The position numbers were made by a program, and so were the translations under genes. Shown here piece by piece: positions 47,302 to 59,073 of a stretch of 64,000 bases of DNA. Where the stretch lies: contig CM055884.1 in the NCBI GenBank assembly GCA_029582165.1, positions 12,218,537 through 12,282,536 on the forward strand, in the 5' to 3' direction. The notes beneath the pieces are model-generated. The model did no database searches. It was not told where the DNA came from and was given only the letters and a program-made list of their open reading frames with translations. The stretch comes from Portulaca oleracea (Eukaryota > Streptophyta > Magnoliopsida > Caryophyllales > Portulacaceae). Every line of letters begins with the position of its first letter. Position 1 is the first letter of the stretch.

Positions 47302-48564
47302 TTATAATAGTTTGAAGAAGAAGCTAATTTCACAACCACACCTGCAAGTCTCACACACAAGATTCTGCTCCAAATCTTCGTCGTCGTAACACTCGTGATT
47401 CAATCCTTTCCATGCATTATTTTCTTCATTTATCGGGCACTCGAAATGGGGCTTATTTTGGAGGATTCGAGCATTGTTCATCCAAATGCTCGACTTCGTG
47501 TGGCTTACTTTCTTCCTACACTCCACGACGGCTCGTGCCTTGAACACCCCCATGATAAGCGAAACCCCGATTTTCCTGCGTTCGTGTTCGTCACCACATA
47601 AGAAAATTATGCCTAGAACATAGGCTGCTGCCTTGTGTCCCTGTTTTACTGCCTCATCTAGGCTTGTGATCCCTTCTTCCTCCTCCACTTTGCTGAAATA
47701 TTTTTCCTGCACAAAGTTTCAATTTGTTGGTATCAAAGTATGTATGCATTAAACATAAATTTATGACAGTATTTACGCTATTTAATTCATGCAGAAATAT
47801 TGAAGGAACGAAACGAAACGAAACGAAGCAAGAACATACCATTCCATCTGAAATAGAGCTTCACAATTACCGCTCTCCCGGCACTTCTCTCTGAATTGTT
47901 GAGCCTCCACCGGGTAACGCCATAGATGTTCGGAAAAGTTCTCTAAAGAAGCTTGCTGTAAGACAGAACTCTCTTTTCCGATTTCATTAAATATTTTACA
48001 ACTTCATAATCCATGAAAACAATTTACAGAAAAAAAATCAGATAATATTCAAAACAAAACTTAAAAGTAAACAATGGAAGTATATAACATGCAAACAATT
48101 TACAGAAAAAGATCAAATAATATTCAAAATAAAATTAAAAGTAAACAATGGAAGTATATAACATGCAAACAATTTCCAGAAAAAAATAAGATAACATTCA
48201 AAACAAAACTTAAAAGTAAACAATGGAAGTATATACATATATGTAGATAATAGTTTTTCTTTAACCTTTGTTTGCAATGACATAGATCAACAATGTCAGA
48301 GGCAACAACACGAGCGACGACATCTTTGATGATTTCATAAGGTAGGGCATTGGTCAAGCAATGACATCTTTTACATGCCCTGTGTGCATCATTGTTTGTG
48401 GTTGTTGGCCATCCATTTCTGGAAAATTGAGAAAGAAGGGAAGGAAATTGTAATGGGTGGATGGAGGATGAAGAACAGAGGAATGGTCGAGAAGGATGAA
48501 GAAGATGAATGATCCTGATGGTGGTGACTTGGGGGATAAGAAGAATAAAATTTGATGGAAGCAA
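47302..48564 (-). pseudogene. F-box protein (At2g35280-like), three exons, one likely 1-nt lesion
   Basis: Exon 1 (48564-48266) has a low-complexity N-terminus, then the F-box LPYEIIKDVVARVVASDIVD. Exon 2 (48001-47840) joins in phase to give SCKIFNEIGKES, then SLENFSEHLWR and FREKCRESGNCEALFQ, the signature of the plant F-box/Sel1-like family around At2g35280. Exon 3 (47706-47302) continues EKYFSKVEEEEG, GHKAAAYVLGIIFLCG and VECRKKV, and ends with a Cys-rich CETCRCGCE motif. Exons 2 and 3 are out of phase by one base at their GT-AG junction, so a single-base loss or unusual splicing is needed. Such proteins usually act as substrate receptors of SCF E3 ligases. Retained introns indicate DNA-level capture if it is a MULE passenger. 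Confidence 0.65.
48012..48234. repeat. Three tandem ~74-bp repeats in F-box intron 1
   Basis: The word ACAATGGAAGTATATA occurs at 48071, 48145 and 48220, with matching flanks such as AAACAATTTACAGAAAAA. The spacing is 74-75 bp. The array lies within the inferred intron between exons 1 and 2. Confidence 0.75.
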
Positions 48565-49299
48565 TAACCATTAACTCCCCATGCAGTTGTCTAATCAGTT
48601 ATCGGATTATCGAGGAAGAAAACCCCATTAAGGAATAGCCGGCTTCAGTTTCAAAATATTTGTAAAACGACTCTTCAGTTTTCGAAAAATTAGGAAACAC
48701 CTATCCAGTTTCATTGTTAGATCTCAACAGCTATAATAGTTTTAATGTTGATATTAATCTGCTGTTGAAGTTACCAGTTCAGTTTTATAAAACGCCCCAA
48801 CACTATTCACCTGATTAATAATACCAGTTCAGTTTTTATAATAATAAAAAAATGCCCATCTCTTTGACAACCAGTTTCATTGTCTCTCTTCTCTGTTCAA
48901 CCATGGATGATGAAAGAAGAAGCTGAAACGTTGCACGTAACCCAAAATTTTTTACCTGTTATCACAAGTAGTGATGATTTTCATCAGGTTATTAAACCAA
49001 AAAAAAAAAAACGGATGCTTACTAGAGAAGCATCGGTTTTTCATGGGGGAGGTTTCTTCCTATTCCAACTCCGTCAGTCATGTCAGTGAGGGGTTGCATT
49101 TTCAACATTTGTCATTCACAGTTTCACACAACACAAAACTGTTCACCATCATGTCAATTTTTTTCCCTTTATAAGCAGCACATGCCCATGTACTATTGTA
49201 AGCGCTGCCCATGAACCACTGCCCATAAACTACCTTCAACATCACTAACTTATTATTCTTCATCGTCATCCAGTTCTTTCATCCTCTAATCTAAAAAAA

Positions 49300-49560
49300 A
49301 TGTCATTCACCTTCGATTAGAGCTCTATCGATCCTAACTTCTTCAATGCTCTGAAGTCTTTATTGGATGAAGTCCTGGTGAACAGGCAAACGATGGAAGA
49401 CGAGCTTAAAAAAGCTGAGCAGAGGGAAGCAGCATTAAGCAACAAGCTTAAGGCATCCGAGGAGGCCCAGAAGAAACAGTTGAAGATTATTGTTGCCCTA
49501 TTGGTGTTTTTGGGCTTCATGTGTGGATTTGCTATGGGGCGCGCCAATGTACGTATTTAG
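49300..49560 (+). pseudogene. Coiled-coil protein with C-terminal membrane helix
   Basis: ATG 49300 gives MSFTFD, then TAG at 49318. The same frame is then open to 49560. It encodes a charged coiled coil (TMEDELKKAEQREAALSNKL) and a hydrophobic tail (KIIVALLVFLGFMCGFAMG), about 86 codons in all. A TATA-like TTTATAAG is at 49168-49175. The layout matches the tail of the ORF at 45352-45809. It lies inside the second MULE, opposite in strand to the transposase. No family recognised. Confidence 0.45.
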
Positions 49561-50282
49561 AAAGAAATATTATGGAAAATAAAATTTGTTCATCCTTATT
49601 ATGAAGATTTGCAGAGAAAACAGAGAATGAAATCAATGTTAATGACAATTGAGGAAATGATATGAAAAATTCACCCTAAACTTAACTGGTGAATAAAAAA
49701 CAGAGGAAATAATATGAAAAATTCAACATATACTTGCATTTCTTTTCACCCACTTGGGTGAAAACAAGTAATAAATACTGACTATTTCCAAATAATACTA
49801 CACCTTGGTACTGGTACATTGACAAAATTTGTATTGAGATAATAAGAAAGTTGAGGGTTCAAATCCAGTACATTTTAGTTATTTTTTACTTTCGTCTATT
49901 TTTTTGTATGCTTTCACCCATTTTATTCATCACCTTCATCATCATCATCATCAACATCTTAATCTTCTTCTTTTTATCTTGCTATGTTTCATCATCTTCA
50001 CCCATTTACTTTCTCTTTTTAATATTTTTATTATAAATGGCTAAATGGATACATCTTAATCTTAATTTTTTTTACTTTTCAGTTTTTGTCTTTTTTTTTT
50101 TTTTGTAAATGGCTATATGGATTATCACAACTCACATCCTTCAATATCTCATTGATAATGCATTTTGAGAATTGAACAGAAATTGACATTAAAAAGATAC
50201 TATGTTCACTACTAATTGAACAGAAATTGAAATTAAAAAGAAATTTAAAACTCCTCCAAAGCACATAACTCCAATAAAAACA
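49561..50282. other. Non-coding, includes SINE-like copy 2
   Basis: AT-rich sequence between the coiled-coil ORF and the mudrA 3' end. It includes a T-rich tract near 50086-50104 and the tRNA-like repeat at 49795-49875. No gene seen. Confidence 0.5.
49795..49875 (+). repeat. tRNA-like/SINE-like copy 2
   Basis: It reads CTACACCTTGGTACTGGTAC, then TTTGTATTGAGATAATAAG and a B-box GGTTCAAATCC (49856-49866). It is homologous to 37513-37591 on the other strand. Two dispersed copies argue for a mobile tRNA-derived unit. Confidence 0.45.
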
Positions 50283-53149
50283 TCACTTGTCTATGGTAAT
50301 GTAAGTCTTTTTAGGAAACTTCAATGTCTTCACCCTTCCAGATCTTTTTGGTGGTGCTTTTGGTTTGGGAGGAGCATTTGAGGTTGCATCGTTTGCAGCA
50401 GCTGAGACATTGGCTGAAGATGAAGAACAGTTAAACCAAGACAAAACTGAGGTATTGCCAATCTTTGGGGCAGTAGATGAATTAGTAGGAGCAACATCAG
50501 CAGAAGGGTCATAAGCAGCTTCGGACGCAGTCTTGTTAGTTGTTGGCTTGCAGTTGCGGGGAAGGATAATCCTTGTCCCTGATGGTGTCATTGTCATACG
50601 TGGCTTCTTGGCATGATGTGAATTTTTCCTACCAACAACCTTGTGTAGTTGAAAATATGAATATAAAACTCAAATTCCAATATTATTATGAATATAATAA
50701 ATAAATTAAACAAATAAAAAAAAACAAATATAAGAAACAGATATAGTACCTTCAACTTAGAACGTCTTTCTGGTAGTGATGGGGGTGGGGGTTATGTTGG
50801 TTAGCTTACTGGTGGAGGGGGTGGTGGTGGTGGTGGTACAGGAGAATGGTGTGGTGGTGACTGAGGTTGTGGTGGTGGTGACTGAGGTTGTGGTGGTTGT
50901 GACTCAAGTTATGGTGGTGGTGACTGAGGTTGTTGTGTTGGTGGTGACTCAAGTTGTGGTGGTTATGACTCAGGTTGTGGTGGTGGTGATTCAGATTGTT
51001 GTGGTTCTTGTGGTGGTGACTGAGGTTGTGGTGGTCTCCCCTATGGCACAAACAGGTTTAATTGAATTACAAATTGTGTAAAAGTCTAATTAACTTGACA
51101 ATAGAAAACACATCAATTTCATATTACCTGTTGCTGCGATACTGATGAAGGAGCTTTGTCACAACATCTCTTATTGAGACCTTCATCTCCACAAAATGAG
51201 CTATGCATTTTTTTTTCCAACCTTGCTGACTCTCCCTTGACTAGGTCCAGGCTTTTCACCTTCTTTTGGCCTCCTAAAGTACTTGGAGGTTGTCTTCTTC
51301 TTAGGCTTAAAATAAGGTGCATAAACTGTCTCACCTGCTACTTTGGGCCACATTCCTTCCCCATTGGTTGGCTTCAATGTATGGGAGTATGTTGTCTTTA
51401 AGTGTTGCAGTGAGTAACATTCATGCACATAAACCTCTGGTTTCAGTCTCTCTTCCCTAAAAACAGCAACTGCATGAATACAAGGGATGCCACTCAACTC
51501 CCAAGACCTACATGTGTATGTTCTGTTGTTCAGATCGACAACAAACTCCTCTCTTCCATGAATGGCACTATACAATCCTCCCCCTGCCCTCACAGCTTCC
51601 TAATATCTTGCATGGTCAATTCTTTTGTCCAATTTCTTCCTTATCCTAGGTGCTATTGGACCTACAAGTCCGTCTGCCCATACTTGCTTCTGACCAATCC
51701 TCTTTATCACAAGCTTGAAAATAGTTCTAAGCAAGGATAATATTGGTTGGTACACAGCCTCATTGATAAATGCATTGAAAATCTCAGCCATTTTATTGTC
51801 AACAGAATCACATTGAGCATTAGTCCCAAAGTACCTTCTACTGAAATGTTCAAGACCTTTATTTTTCAGAAATTCGAAGGGATTGGGATCTAGACCCTTC
51901 TTATCATTCACATACCTCTCCAATTAATAATCATTTGTTGCCTTTGTTATCCTCTAAAAAACATTTCTAAATGCATCACCTCTCCAACTCTCTCTAAAAT
52001 TGGCATATACATGCCTTGCACACATTCTATGCTCAGCTCTAGGGAAAGCCTCCTTGATTATAAAGTCCAATCCCTAAATGCAAAAGAAGAAAAATACAGT
52101 GATCACTAAATCAATCAACCAAAAATTTAAAATTAAAGAATTTCAACGATTACAATGATATAAGGTCAATTACCTTCTGCTGATATGAAATATAAGTCCA
52201 TTTGAAACCATCAGCGATGTTCAAATCCCTTTGTAATTCCTCCAAGAAACAACGCCAACTATCATTGCTTTCACTTTCCCCCAACCCCCCATGCAACAAG
52301 GTACATTTGATCACTGGCATCTCTACCAATAGCGATAAACACTTGACCATCCCACGGTCCTTTCAAGAAACATGCATCCAAAGAAACTACTCTCCTACAT
52401 CTTTGTAAAAACCCTTTCTTTAAAGGGCCAGGACATAAGTACAGAAAACTTGAATACATGCTTCTGTTCTTCATTCAGGGTTGTCATCAGCTTCACTGTC
52501 GTGCCTGGGTTCTTATCGCACACCTCAGATAGGTAGTCCTTGAGTTGTTCAAACTGTGTCTTATAGTCACCTAATATTGTTGACAAAGCCATCCTCCTTG
52601 CTCTAACACATATGCAAAGTGTTGCATTAAACTTCAAGTCTTTCAATATTTTGGCATGTAAATCCCTTCCTCTAAATGAAGGTTGCAGTCTAAAAAGACC
52701 AACATATTTCTCTGCCAACCACTTAGTTGAAAAGGTCCTCTTCCCTGCCTGGAAACTGAAGGGTGTGCATGTGTGTGGCTTATCTAGTGTCTTCACTTCA
52801 AAAGACAACACATTTTTTAGTTTGGCAACATAAATTCTCTATTCACATCCCTCACCCAAACATTTCAACTGGAGTCTCCCCCTGTCACTCTTGGTCACCC
52901 TCAAATTGTACACTCCTTTAATCCTGTAGTCATCAACTGCCTTCTTGAATGATCTCTTGTCAGGAAAGACCATGCCAGCCTTTAACATTTTCAATCCATG
53001 ATGGTACATTCTAGACCTAACCCTCTTCTTCATCTTTTTCTTAATTTCATCAATCCTACTCATATCCTTTTCACCTTTGTTTCTAACCAAATCTCTTAGA
53101 ACAACTCCAACATCAATATCTGTATTATCTGAATCATGGTAATGACCCT
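50283..53149 (-). pseudogene. mudrA-type MULE transposase, main part
   Basis: From the right: an N-terminal zinc/DNA-binding-like region (GMVFPDKRSFKKAVDDYRIK, LKCLGEGCE; 53149-52839). The MULE DDE core follows, with VVSLDACFLKG, IAIGRDASDQMYLVAW and DSWRCFLEELQRDL (to 52150). An HRMCARHVYANF metal-binding stretch lies near 52010-52050. A helical region (51923-51600) and a SWIM zinc finger (CRSWELSGIPCIHAVAVF) near 51480 follow. Downstream are a Pro/Gln repeat tail (51040-50812), a likely intron (about 50749-50642) and a basic C-terminus ending at 50283. Frameshifts separate several blocks. The gene is split from its N-terminus by the LTR element at 53150. Confidence 0.88.
50812..51040 (-). 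repeat. Minisatellite coding a Pro/Gln/Ser tail
   Basis: The plus strand repeats GGTGGTGACTGAGGTTGT and shorter GGTGGTGACTCAAGTTGT forms. On the transposase strand these read PPQPQSPPP-type repeats between the SWIM finger and the C-terminus. A replication-slippage origin is likely. Confidence 0.75.
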
Positions 53150-54123
53150 TGTTCGGTCGTAGAAATTTGGGGTAAAAAGAGTAAGAGTTGTTGTATCCTC
53201 AGGGATGGTGTGTTAGGTTTTCAGGAAATTGGTTTGGTAAGGTTTCAAATTGGAAGAACCAGTAAATAATTTAAACTAAAGTAATTAGGAATTGAAAATA
53301 ATGGAAACTAAAGAAAACAAGAAATTCAAAACAAACCCTAACTACTAAAACAAGAACAAGAAACTAAACTAGCAATCAAGAACATATTCAAGAAAACAAT
53401 TAAAAACTATGAAAGCAAAACTTAAACTAATTACAGAATTGAAAACAGAAAACATAACTGAATGCTAATTTCTTTCTATCGATCTTCTTTTCTTTGAATC
53501 TTGAATCTTGAATCACCGATCTTCTCCCGAACAAACAAGAAAAACGTGATTCGGATTACTAAGACTACTCGAATCCTCGCATGATGGGAGAATTCTAGGA
53601 ACCTTAATCCTCCTCTTCACTAAAAAGATTGGATTTTTGTCTAACTAATGCTAGTAAAAATTAAATCTTGAGACATTGAATAAAACTAAAGCGAATAAGA
53701 ATTGAAACCTTGAATTGAATTGAAACTTGAAAGAAAAGTAAATTACGATCTAGGAATTGAGAGAAAAACTAAAGAAAGCTTAAAACTAAAACTAACTCTT
53801 AAAACTAACTCCCCCTTAAGCTAATAGAAATCCTAATATATATAACAAAACTTAAGAGGGAAAAAGTAATAATATATGACAAAACCCTACCACCGTCTCT
53901 ATATTTCCGGAAATTCCGACCGTCGCGGGCATGAAGCCCATGGTTGCGGGTGCCACACATTTGGTTGATGGCCTTTTGGAGCTTTTAGGCCTTCTTTTCC
54001 CTCTTTTCTTTGATTTAACGTATAAAACACAAAATCATCATAACTTACTAATAATTAGGGGTCTAAAACAAGCAAAAACCCTTTATTAATGGTATCAATT
54101 TTGACTCGAATTGAAACTGAACA
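53150..54123 (-). repeat. 3' LTR of the non-autonomous element (974 bp)
   Basis: It shares long identical stretches with 58053-59068, for example around GATCTTCTTTTCTTTGAATC and ATCCTAATATATATAAC. It is shorter by about 42 bp, partly because 58711-58735 has an extra repeat of a CTAAACTAAAG-type word. Confidence 0.9.
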
Positions 54124-56300
54124 ACACTCCCACACAAAGGTTTGCTCGCCCCGAGCAAACTAAAACAAAGAAAGAAAATAAAACTAAACTATCCTAACTC
54201 ACTTTCGTAGGAATCACGGTTGCATTTAGCGTATGCAACAAGCCCTTTAAACCCCTTGGCGGCCCAAGTGGACGAGGAAGGTCTCGTGAGGGTTTATAGC
54301 AACTATATCCACAAAAGCCAAAGAAAAAGAAAAGAAAAAGTAGACTCAGATTAAAAAGGAAAAGACTCAAGAACGAAAAAGGAAAAAGAAGAAATAAAAG
54401 AAATAAAAAGGGTTAGCGTTAGGGTTACAAATACAATTAAACACCTCCTCAGGCTAACTAATCAAACACATCAATCCATCAAGCAAATACCAAGATCAAT
54501 CTGGAAGAGAACAAAATCGGTGTAAAATAGATAGAATGAAGTTTTCAAAATTAAGTATAGAGAACGAGTACTTTAGATACGAGAAACCGCGAACAGACTT
54601 AAGATGAATGCAAATATGCGAGGTTGGTTATGGACGTAGTCCAGTCAAAAGAACAAACCTCACTTTAGGTTAAAAATTGAACGCTCAAACACTCAAATTT
54701 GAATGTGTATGTGGGTTTTTCTCATACTCAGACCAAAAGAAACAACCTACCATAGGTTTGGTAAGAATCTCGCTCTCCACTGCTAGTATGCAAATACACA
54801 AGTGACAATCAAGAGGACTTTTTAGGATTGTAATGAGGCTTAAGTTAGGGGAAAGGAGTTGTAATATTTGGGTATGAGGAGTTTAAAGAGCCATGCTTGG
54901 ATTTATATTCAAAAAATATCACTCTCAACTCACCTTCTTGCTAAATTTGAGCAAGGAATTCAATTCTCCCTCATTAATATCGAACACCTCATCAAATTTC
55001 TTCAGATGGGTCAAAGACTTTCATAACTTTCAATTGAATCTCCCTAATCATCCTTTTCTCTTTTTCTTTTTTTTTTGTTCTATTTTATTGGTGGGTGATC
55101 AAGGGAGAAGAAAAACATAAAATATAGCTTTGACCTCAATATATTTCAAAAGAATATCATAACCAATTGGCTAACTCATAATAATTGGGATATGTAATGT
55201 GTCCCAATTCAATTAAAATCAAAACTACACCCCCCAATATCCCAATTCTATTCACAACAATACCAAACCAATTTTCGCTCCCGAAATAATGAAATATCAC
55301 ACATCCAAGCAAGGCAAATGGTAGGAATTAATAAAGTTCATGGCTTGTATTGCCAGGGCTTCATCACAAAAAGAAAGGTAATCAAAAGCTAGGTTGGGCT
55401 AAAGAACGGTAATAATATTGTTAGGGAGACTGTTTGGCGATGTAGTTTAATTAATAAAGAAAAGAATGCCTCAATCATATTGTCACAATATGTAATGCCA
55501 AGATGCAGTCTCAAGCAAGATGCAAAACAAGTTCTGGAGGTGCAACTAGTGGTGGAGTCACTCAGGAAATAAAAGAATTGATAAAAGTGATCAATTCATA
55601 CTTTTAGGCTATGTGGACTCACAGGATAGGGCTCATTCAACTAAACCTAGCCCAAAGATTTGCGGCACGCATATTTACACTTACTAAGATAGTCAAAGCA
55701 GTTAAACACACTATTCATTACTTGACTCAAAATCAGAAGATTTGCAAATTCAGTTTCAAAAACTTTTAAATTCTCAACCAAACTCTTCAAGGTGAAGCAA
55801 GACAAACTGAAAGTCTAATCGGATTACAAATCATCACTGAAGGTGTTCTGGACAGGCTAATCCTAATTGATAAAATTTTTTAAAAATTTCGTCTAATTTC
55901 AATGATAACTGAAGTTGTTTCTCTCAAAAAACTAGTAAGGCACTTGTGCCACCCCACTCCCACACAAAAACTCTACAATGTCCTCATTGTGAATAAGGCG
56001 ACACCACACAAAAGAAAAAGCACTCAAAAGAAAAGGAAAAACTCAAGCCGACATGCATGCTACCCCCACTCCCACACAAAAAGGCCAGCAATGTCCTCAT
56101 TGGAATCAGAAATAGAGATAAGCAAGCACACAAAAGGAAACAAAAAGAGACACACCCAAAAAAAAAAAATAAAAGAGGGAAAAGAAAGCCAACTCACTAA
56201 CTGTAAAAGAAAGATAAGGAAAGATATTACCTTGTTGGGTACTGGGTATACCCAAGCAATGAAATCTCATAATAATGAAACCTATTATGGAGCCTCAGCC
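54124..56300 (-). other. Long 3' untranslated part of the non-autonomous element
   Basis: This is non-coding, A/T-rich sequence. On the minus strand it contains two internal PPT-like motifs (55985-55949 and 56098-56061) of the form GGACATTG...GTGTGGGAGTGG. A terminal purine-rich GTGTGGGAGTG lies beside the 3' LTR (54124-54136). Its layout mirrors the Athila 3' region. Confidence 0.6.
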
Positions 56301-56308
56301 ACTCCATC

Positions 56309-57900
56309 TCACCTCAAGACGTCGGGTACCATGTCAGAACAATTCAGTGCCCGTAGTAACAAGTCATGCATTCTTGAATGCATCTCAGAATGGTGAACAT
56401 AAGAACACACTCTCAATAGTACATTAGCAAACGTTAGTGCTCTTAACAGTTTATCGAATGCCTTAGAAAAGTCAAAGAATTGACGGACTACGGGAATGTA
56501 CATAACTTTCCTAGGCACTTTAAAAGGAGACATGATAAATGATTCCTCCCATTGACTGGTAAATGGAGATTAATATGCAAATCAACGGGAGGAGGCAATA
56601 CAACACATTCCTTAACTTCCTCATGCACAAACTTGGATGCAAACAACGACTCATAAAGCATATCACCATCAAAAATATCATTGTCACAAACCATCAAAAA
56701 TATCATTGTCAAAAACCAAGTATAAACACTTAGGATCAATCCCCAAAGACTCAAGCTCATCATCACAAGCTTTCACATCAATAGACTCGCAGGGAAGGGT
56801 ATATATTGCCTCACTAATATAATGATCCTTAATGAAAGTGAATAATTTAGAATCAAGCACATATTCAATCACAAAGGATTCAATTTCACTTTCAACAAGA
56901 TCATCACAGGTATCATGGCATTCATTGGATTCAACCTTCTCTTCACATAAAAGCATGGATAACGGTGTGGACAATAGTTCATCATCAAGCATGTTTTCAT
57001 CAAGTACTACATTAACAAGTACTACATCATCACACACAGAATCAACAACTTTCTCATGCTCTCTAGGTGTGGCTAGGGGTTTCTTAAGCTCAATACATGC
57101 AAAAGTAGGTCTGTTATAGTAGTCATCATCCTCATCATAATCATACAAAGAAGAATCAACGTGCATTTCAGGACTCAAAGATGATGAATGATCTACTTCA
57201 ACTATCGAATCAACCATTTGTGAAGAAGGAATTTCTACCTTAGGTCTAGTCTCATGTAAAAATTCACGTGTGTACTCAGTCATTTTCGCACACATATCAT
57301 TCATTTTCGCACACATGTTAGCTCGAAAATCATCTATTTCAGCTTGCAAGCAAGAATCAGAATCATGGCTCGGCGAGTCACATATAAGCACAAAGGATGA
57401 GACTCAACAACATCACATTGGAGAAGATCAAAAGAATTTTCTACATAATCCCTACCATAAGATTGTTCATCAAAATACAAGGGATAATCACATGATTGTT
57501 CAGTTAAGGTCTCCGAAAAAGTTCCCATATATTCCCCACCATTAGATTGATCATTCAGATTTTGGGGGTACTCATGATACGGTATTGCTAAAGTCTCAGA
57601 GGGTGGTGCAAAATTTGAAATATGGGGATCAAAGGGAGAATTTTGTTGTTCAGATTCATAAGTATCCCTAGACAACCATTCAAGAAATTCCAATGCCTCA
57701 TCTTCTCCTAAATTAGAAAACCCGTAATATTCTAAGAGATTACGAGTTTCATAATTTACACCCTCATAAACAATACCCAACATATCTAGTGTATCATTTG
57801 AGATACCATATGATTCATATTGAGCAACATAATCCTGTAATCTAGCAAAATATCTCCAAAATATTTCTTGCTCAAATTGTGGAACCCTAACATCGGTCAT
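56309..57900 (-). pseudogene. Gag-like plus unknown long ORF of the non-autonomous element
   Basis: It starts at ATG 57900 (MTDVRVPQFEQEIFWRYFAR). The stretch FWRYFARLQDYV, IVYEGVNYETRNLLEYYG and ALEFLEWLSRDTYE has the pattern of the C-terminal capsid region of Tat/Athila Gag. A single-base shift near 57391 leads into an acidic region rich in Asp/Glu/Ser (SLYDYDEDDDYYN) running to 56684. A 25-bp tandem duplication (56666-56715) breaks the frame. Afterwards the frame gives VKECVVLPPPVDLHINLHLP and FFDFSKAFDKLLRALT. No catalytic domain is present. The product might act as a structural Gag, but this copy is broken. Confidence 0.6.
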
Positions 57901-58033
57901 AACTCTCTTTTTTTTTATTTGTTTTTTTTTCAATTTTTATGTTCACATTTTTTTTTTCTGAATTAAATTACAACTAAGAAAGCAATAAACTATTTATACA
58001 CAAACCAATAACCTAATCTACCAAATAACGTCA

Positions 58034-58051
58034 TCCCCGGTAACGGCGCCA
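58034..58051 (-). promoter_or_regulatory. Primer binding site, tRNA-Asp (minus strand)
   Basis: On the minus strand it reads TGGCGCCGTTACCGGGGA, one mismatch from the tRNA-Asp complement. It lies one base downstream of the 5' LTR, the same primer class as the Athila units. Confidence 0.9.
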
Positions 58052-58052
58052 T

Positions 58053-59068
58053 TGTTCGGTCGTAGGATTTGGGTTTCCTAAGAGTAAGGGTAGTCGTATC
58101 CACCGGCATGGTGTGTTAGGTTTTCAGGAAATTGGTCTGGTAAAGGTTTTCAAATTGCAGGAAGCTGTAAATAATTTAAACTAAACTAATTAGGAATTGA
58201 ATTGAAAACAATGGAAACTAAAGAAAACAAGAAATTGAAAACAAACCCCAACTACTAAAACAAGAACAAGAAACTAAACTAGCAATCAAGAACAAATTCA
58301 AGAAAACAATTAAAAACTATGAAAGCAAAACTTCAACTAATTACAGAAATGAAAACAGAAAACATTATTGAATGCAGATTTCTTTCTATCGATCTTCTTT
58401 TCTTTGAATCTTGAATCTTGAATCACCGATCTTCTCCCGAACAAACAAGAAAAACGTGATTCGGATTACTAAGACTACTCGAATCCTCGCTTGAAGGGAG
58501 AGTTTTAGGAACCTTAATCCTCCTCTTCACTAAAAAGATCGGATTTTTGTGTAACTAATGCTAGTAAAAATTAAATCTTGAGACATTGAATAAAACTAGA
58601 GCGAATAAGAATTGAAAACTTGAATTGAATTGAAACTCGAAAGAAAAGTAAATTACGGTCGAGGAATTGAGAGAAAAACTAAAGAAAACTTAAAACTAAA
58701 ACTAACCTAAACTAAAGAAAAAACTAAAACTAACTCTCAAAACTAACTCCCCCTTAAGCTAATAGAAATCCTAATATATATAACAAAACTTAAGAGGGAA
58801 AAAGTAACAAAATATGACAAAACCCTAAACCTAGCTGCCTCCTCTATATTTCCGGAAATTCCGACCGTTCGCGGGCACGAAGCCCATGGTTGCGGGTGTC
58901 GCACACTTGGTTGATGGGCTTTTGGAGCTTTCAGGCCTTCTTTTCCCTCTTTTCTTTGATTTAACCTACAAAACACAAAATCATCATAACTTACTAATAA
59001 TTAGGGGCCTAAAACAAGCAAAAACCCTTTATTAACAGTATCTATTCGACTCAAAACGAGACCGAACA
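58053..59068 (-). repeat. 5' LTR of the non-autonomous element (1016 bp)
   Basis: In element orientation it opens TGTTCGGTCTCG at 59068 and closes CGACCGAACA at 58053. It is adjacent to the primer site and flanked outside by ACCCT. Confidence 0.9.
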
Positions 59069-59073
59069 ACCCT

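Larger units (their letters stand above)
53150..59068 (-). mobile_element. Complete non-autonomous LTR retroelement (LARD-like) with ACCCT duplication
   Basis: Two LTRs (53150-54123 and 58053-59068) start TGTTCGGT and end GAACA. Perfect 5-bp ACCCT lies outside both ends (53145-53149, 59069-59073). The primer site (58034-58051) and tract positions place transcription on the minus strand. The 3.9-kb interior has no RT, RNase H or integrase, only a gag-like/unknown ORF. It interrupts the mudrA transposase: coding sequence continues on both sides. It must rely on an autonomous tRNA-Asp-primed Ty3 element, Athila/Tat type being the obvious candidate. Confidence 0.92.

Noticed and set aside
50776..51081. 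Plus-strand Val-rich and minus-strand His/Asn-rich ORFs
   Set aside because: These are other-frame readings of the minisatellite. The meaningful frame is the Pro/Gln tail of the transposase.
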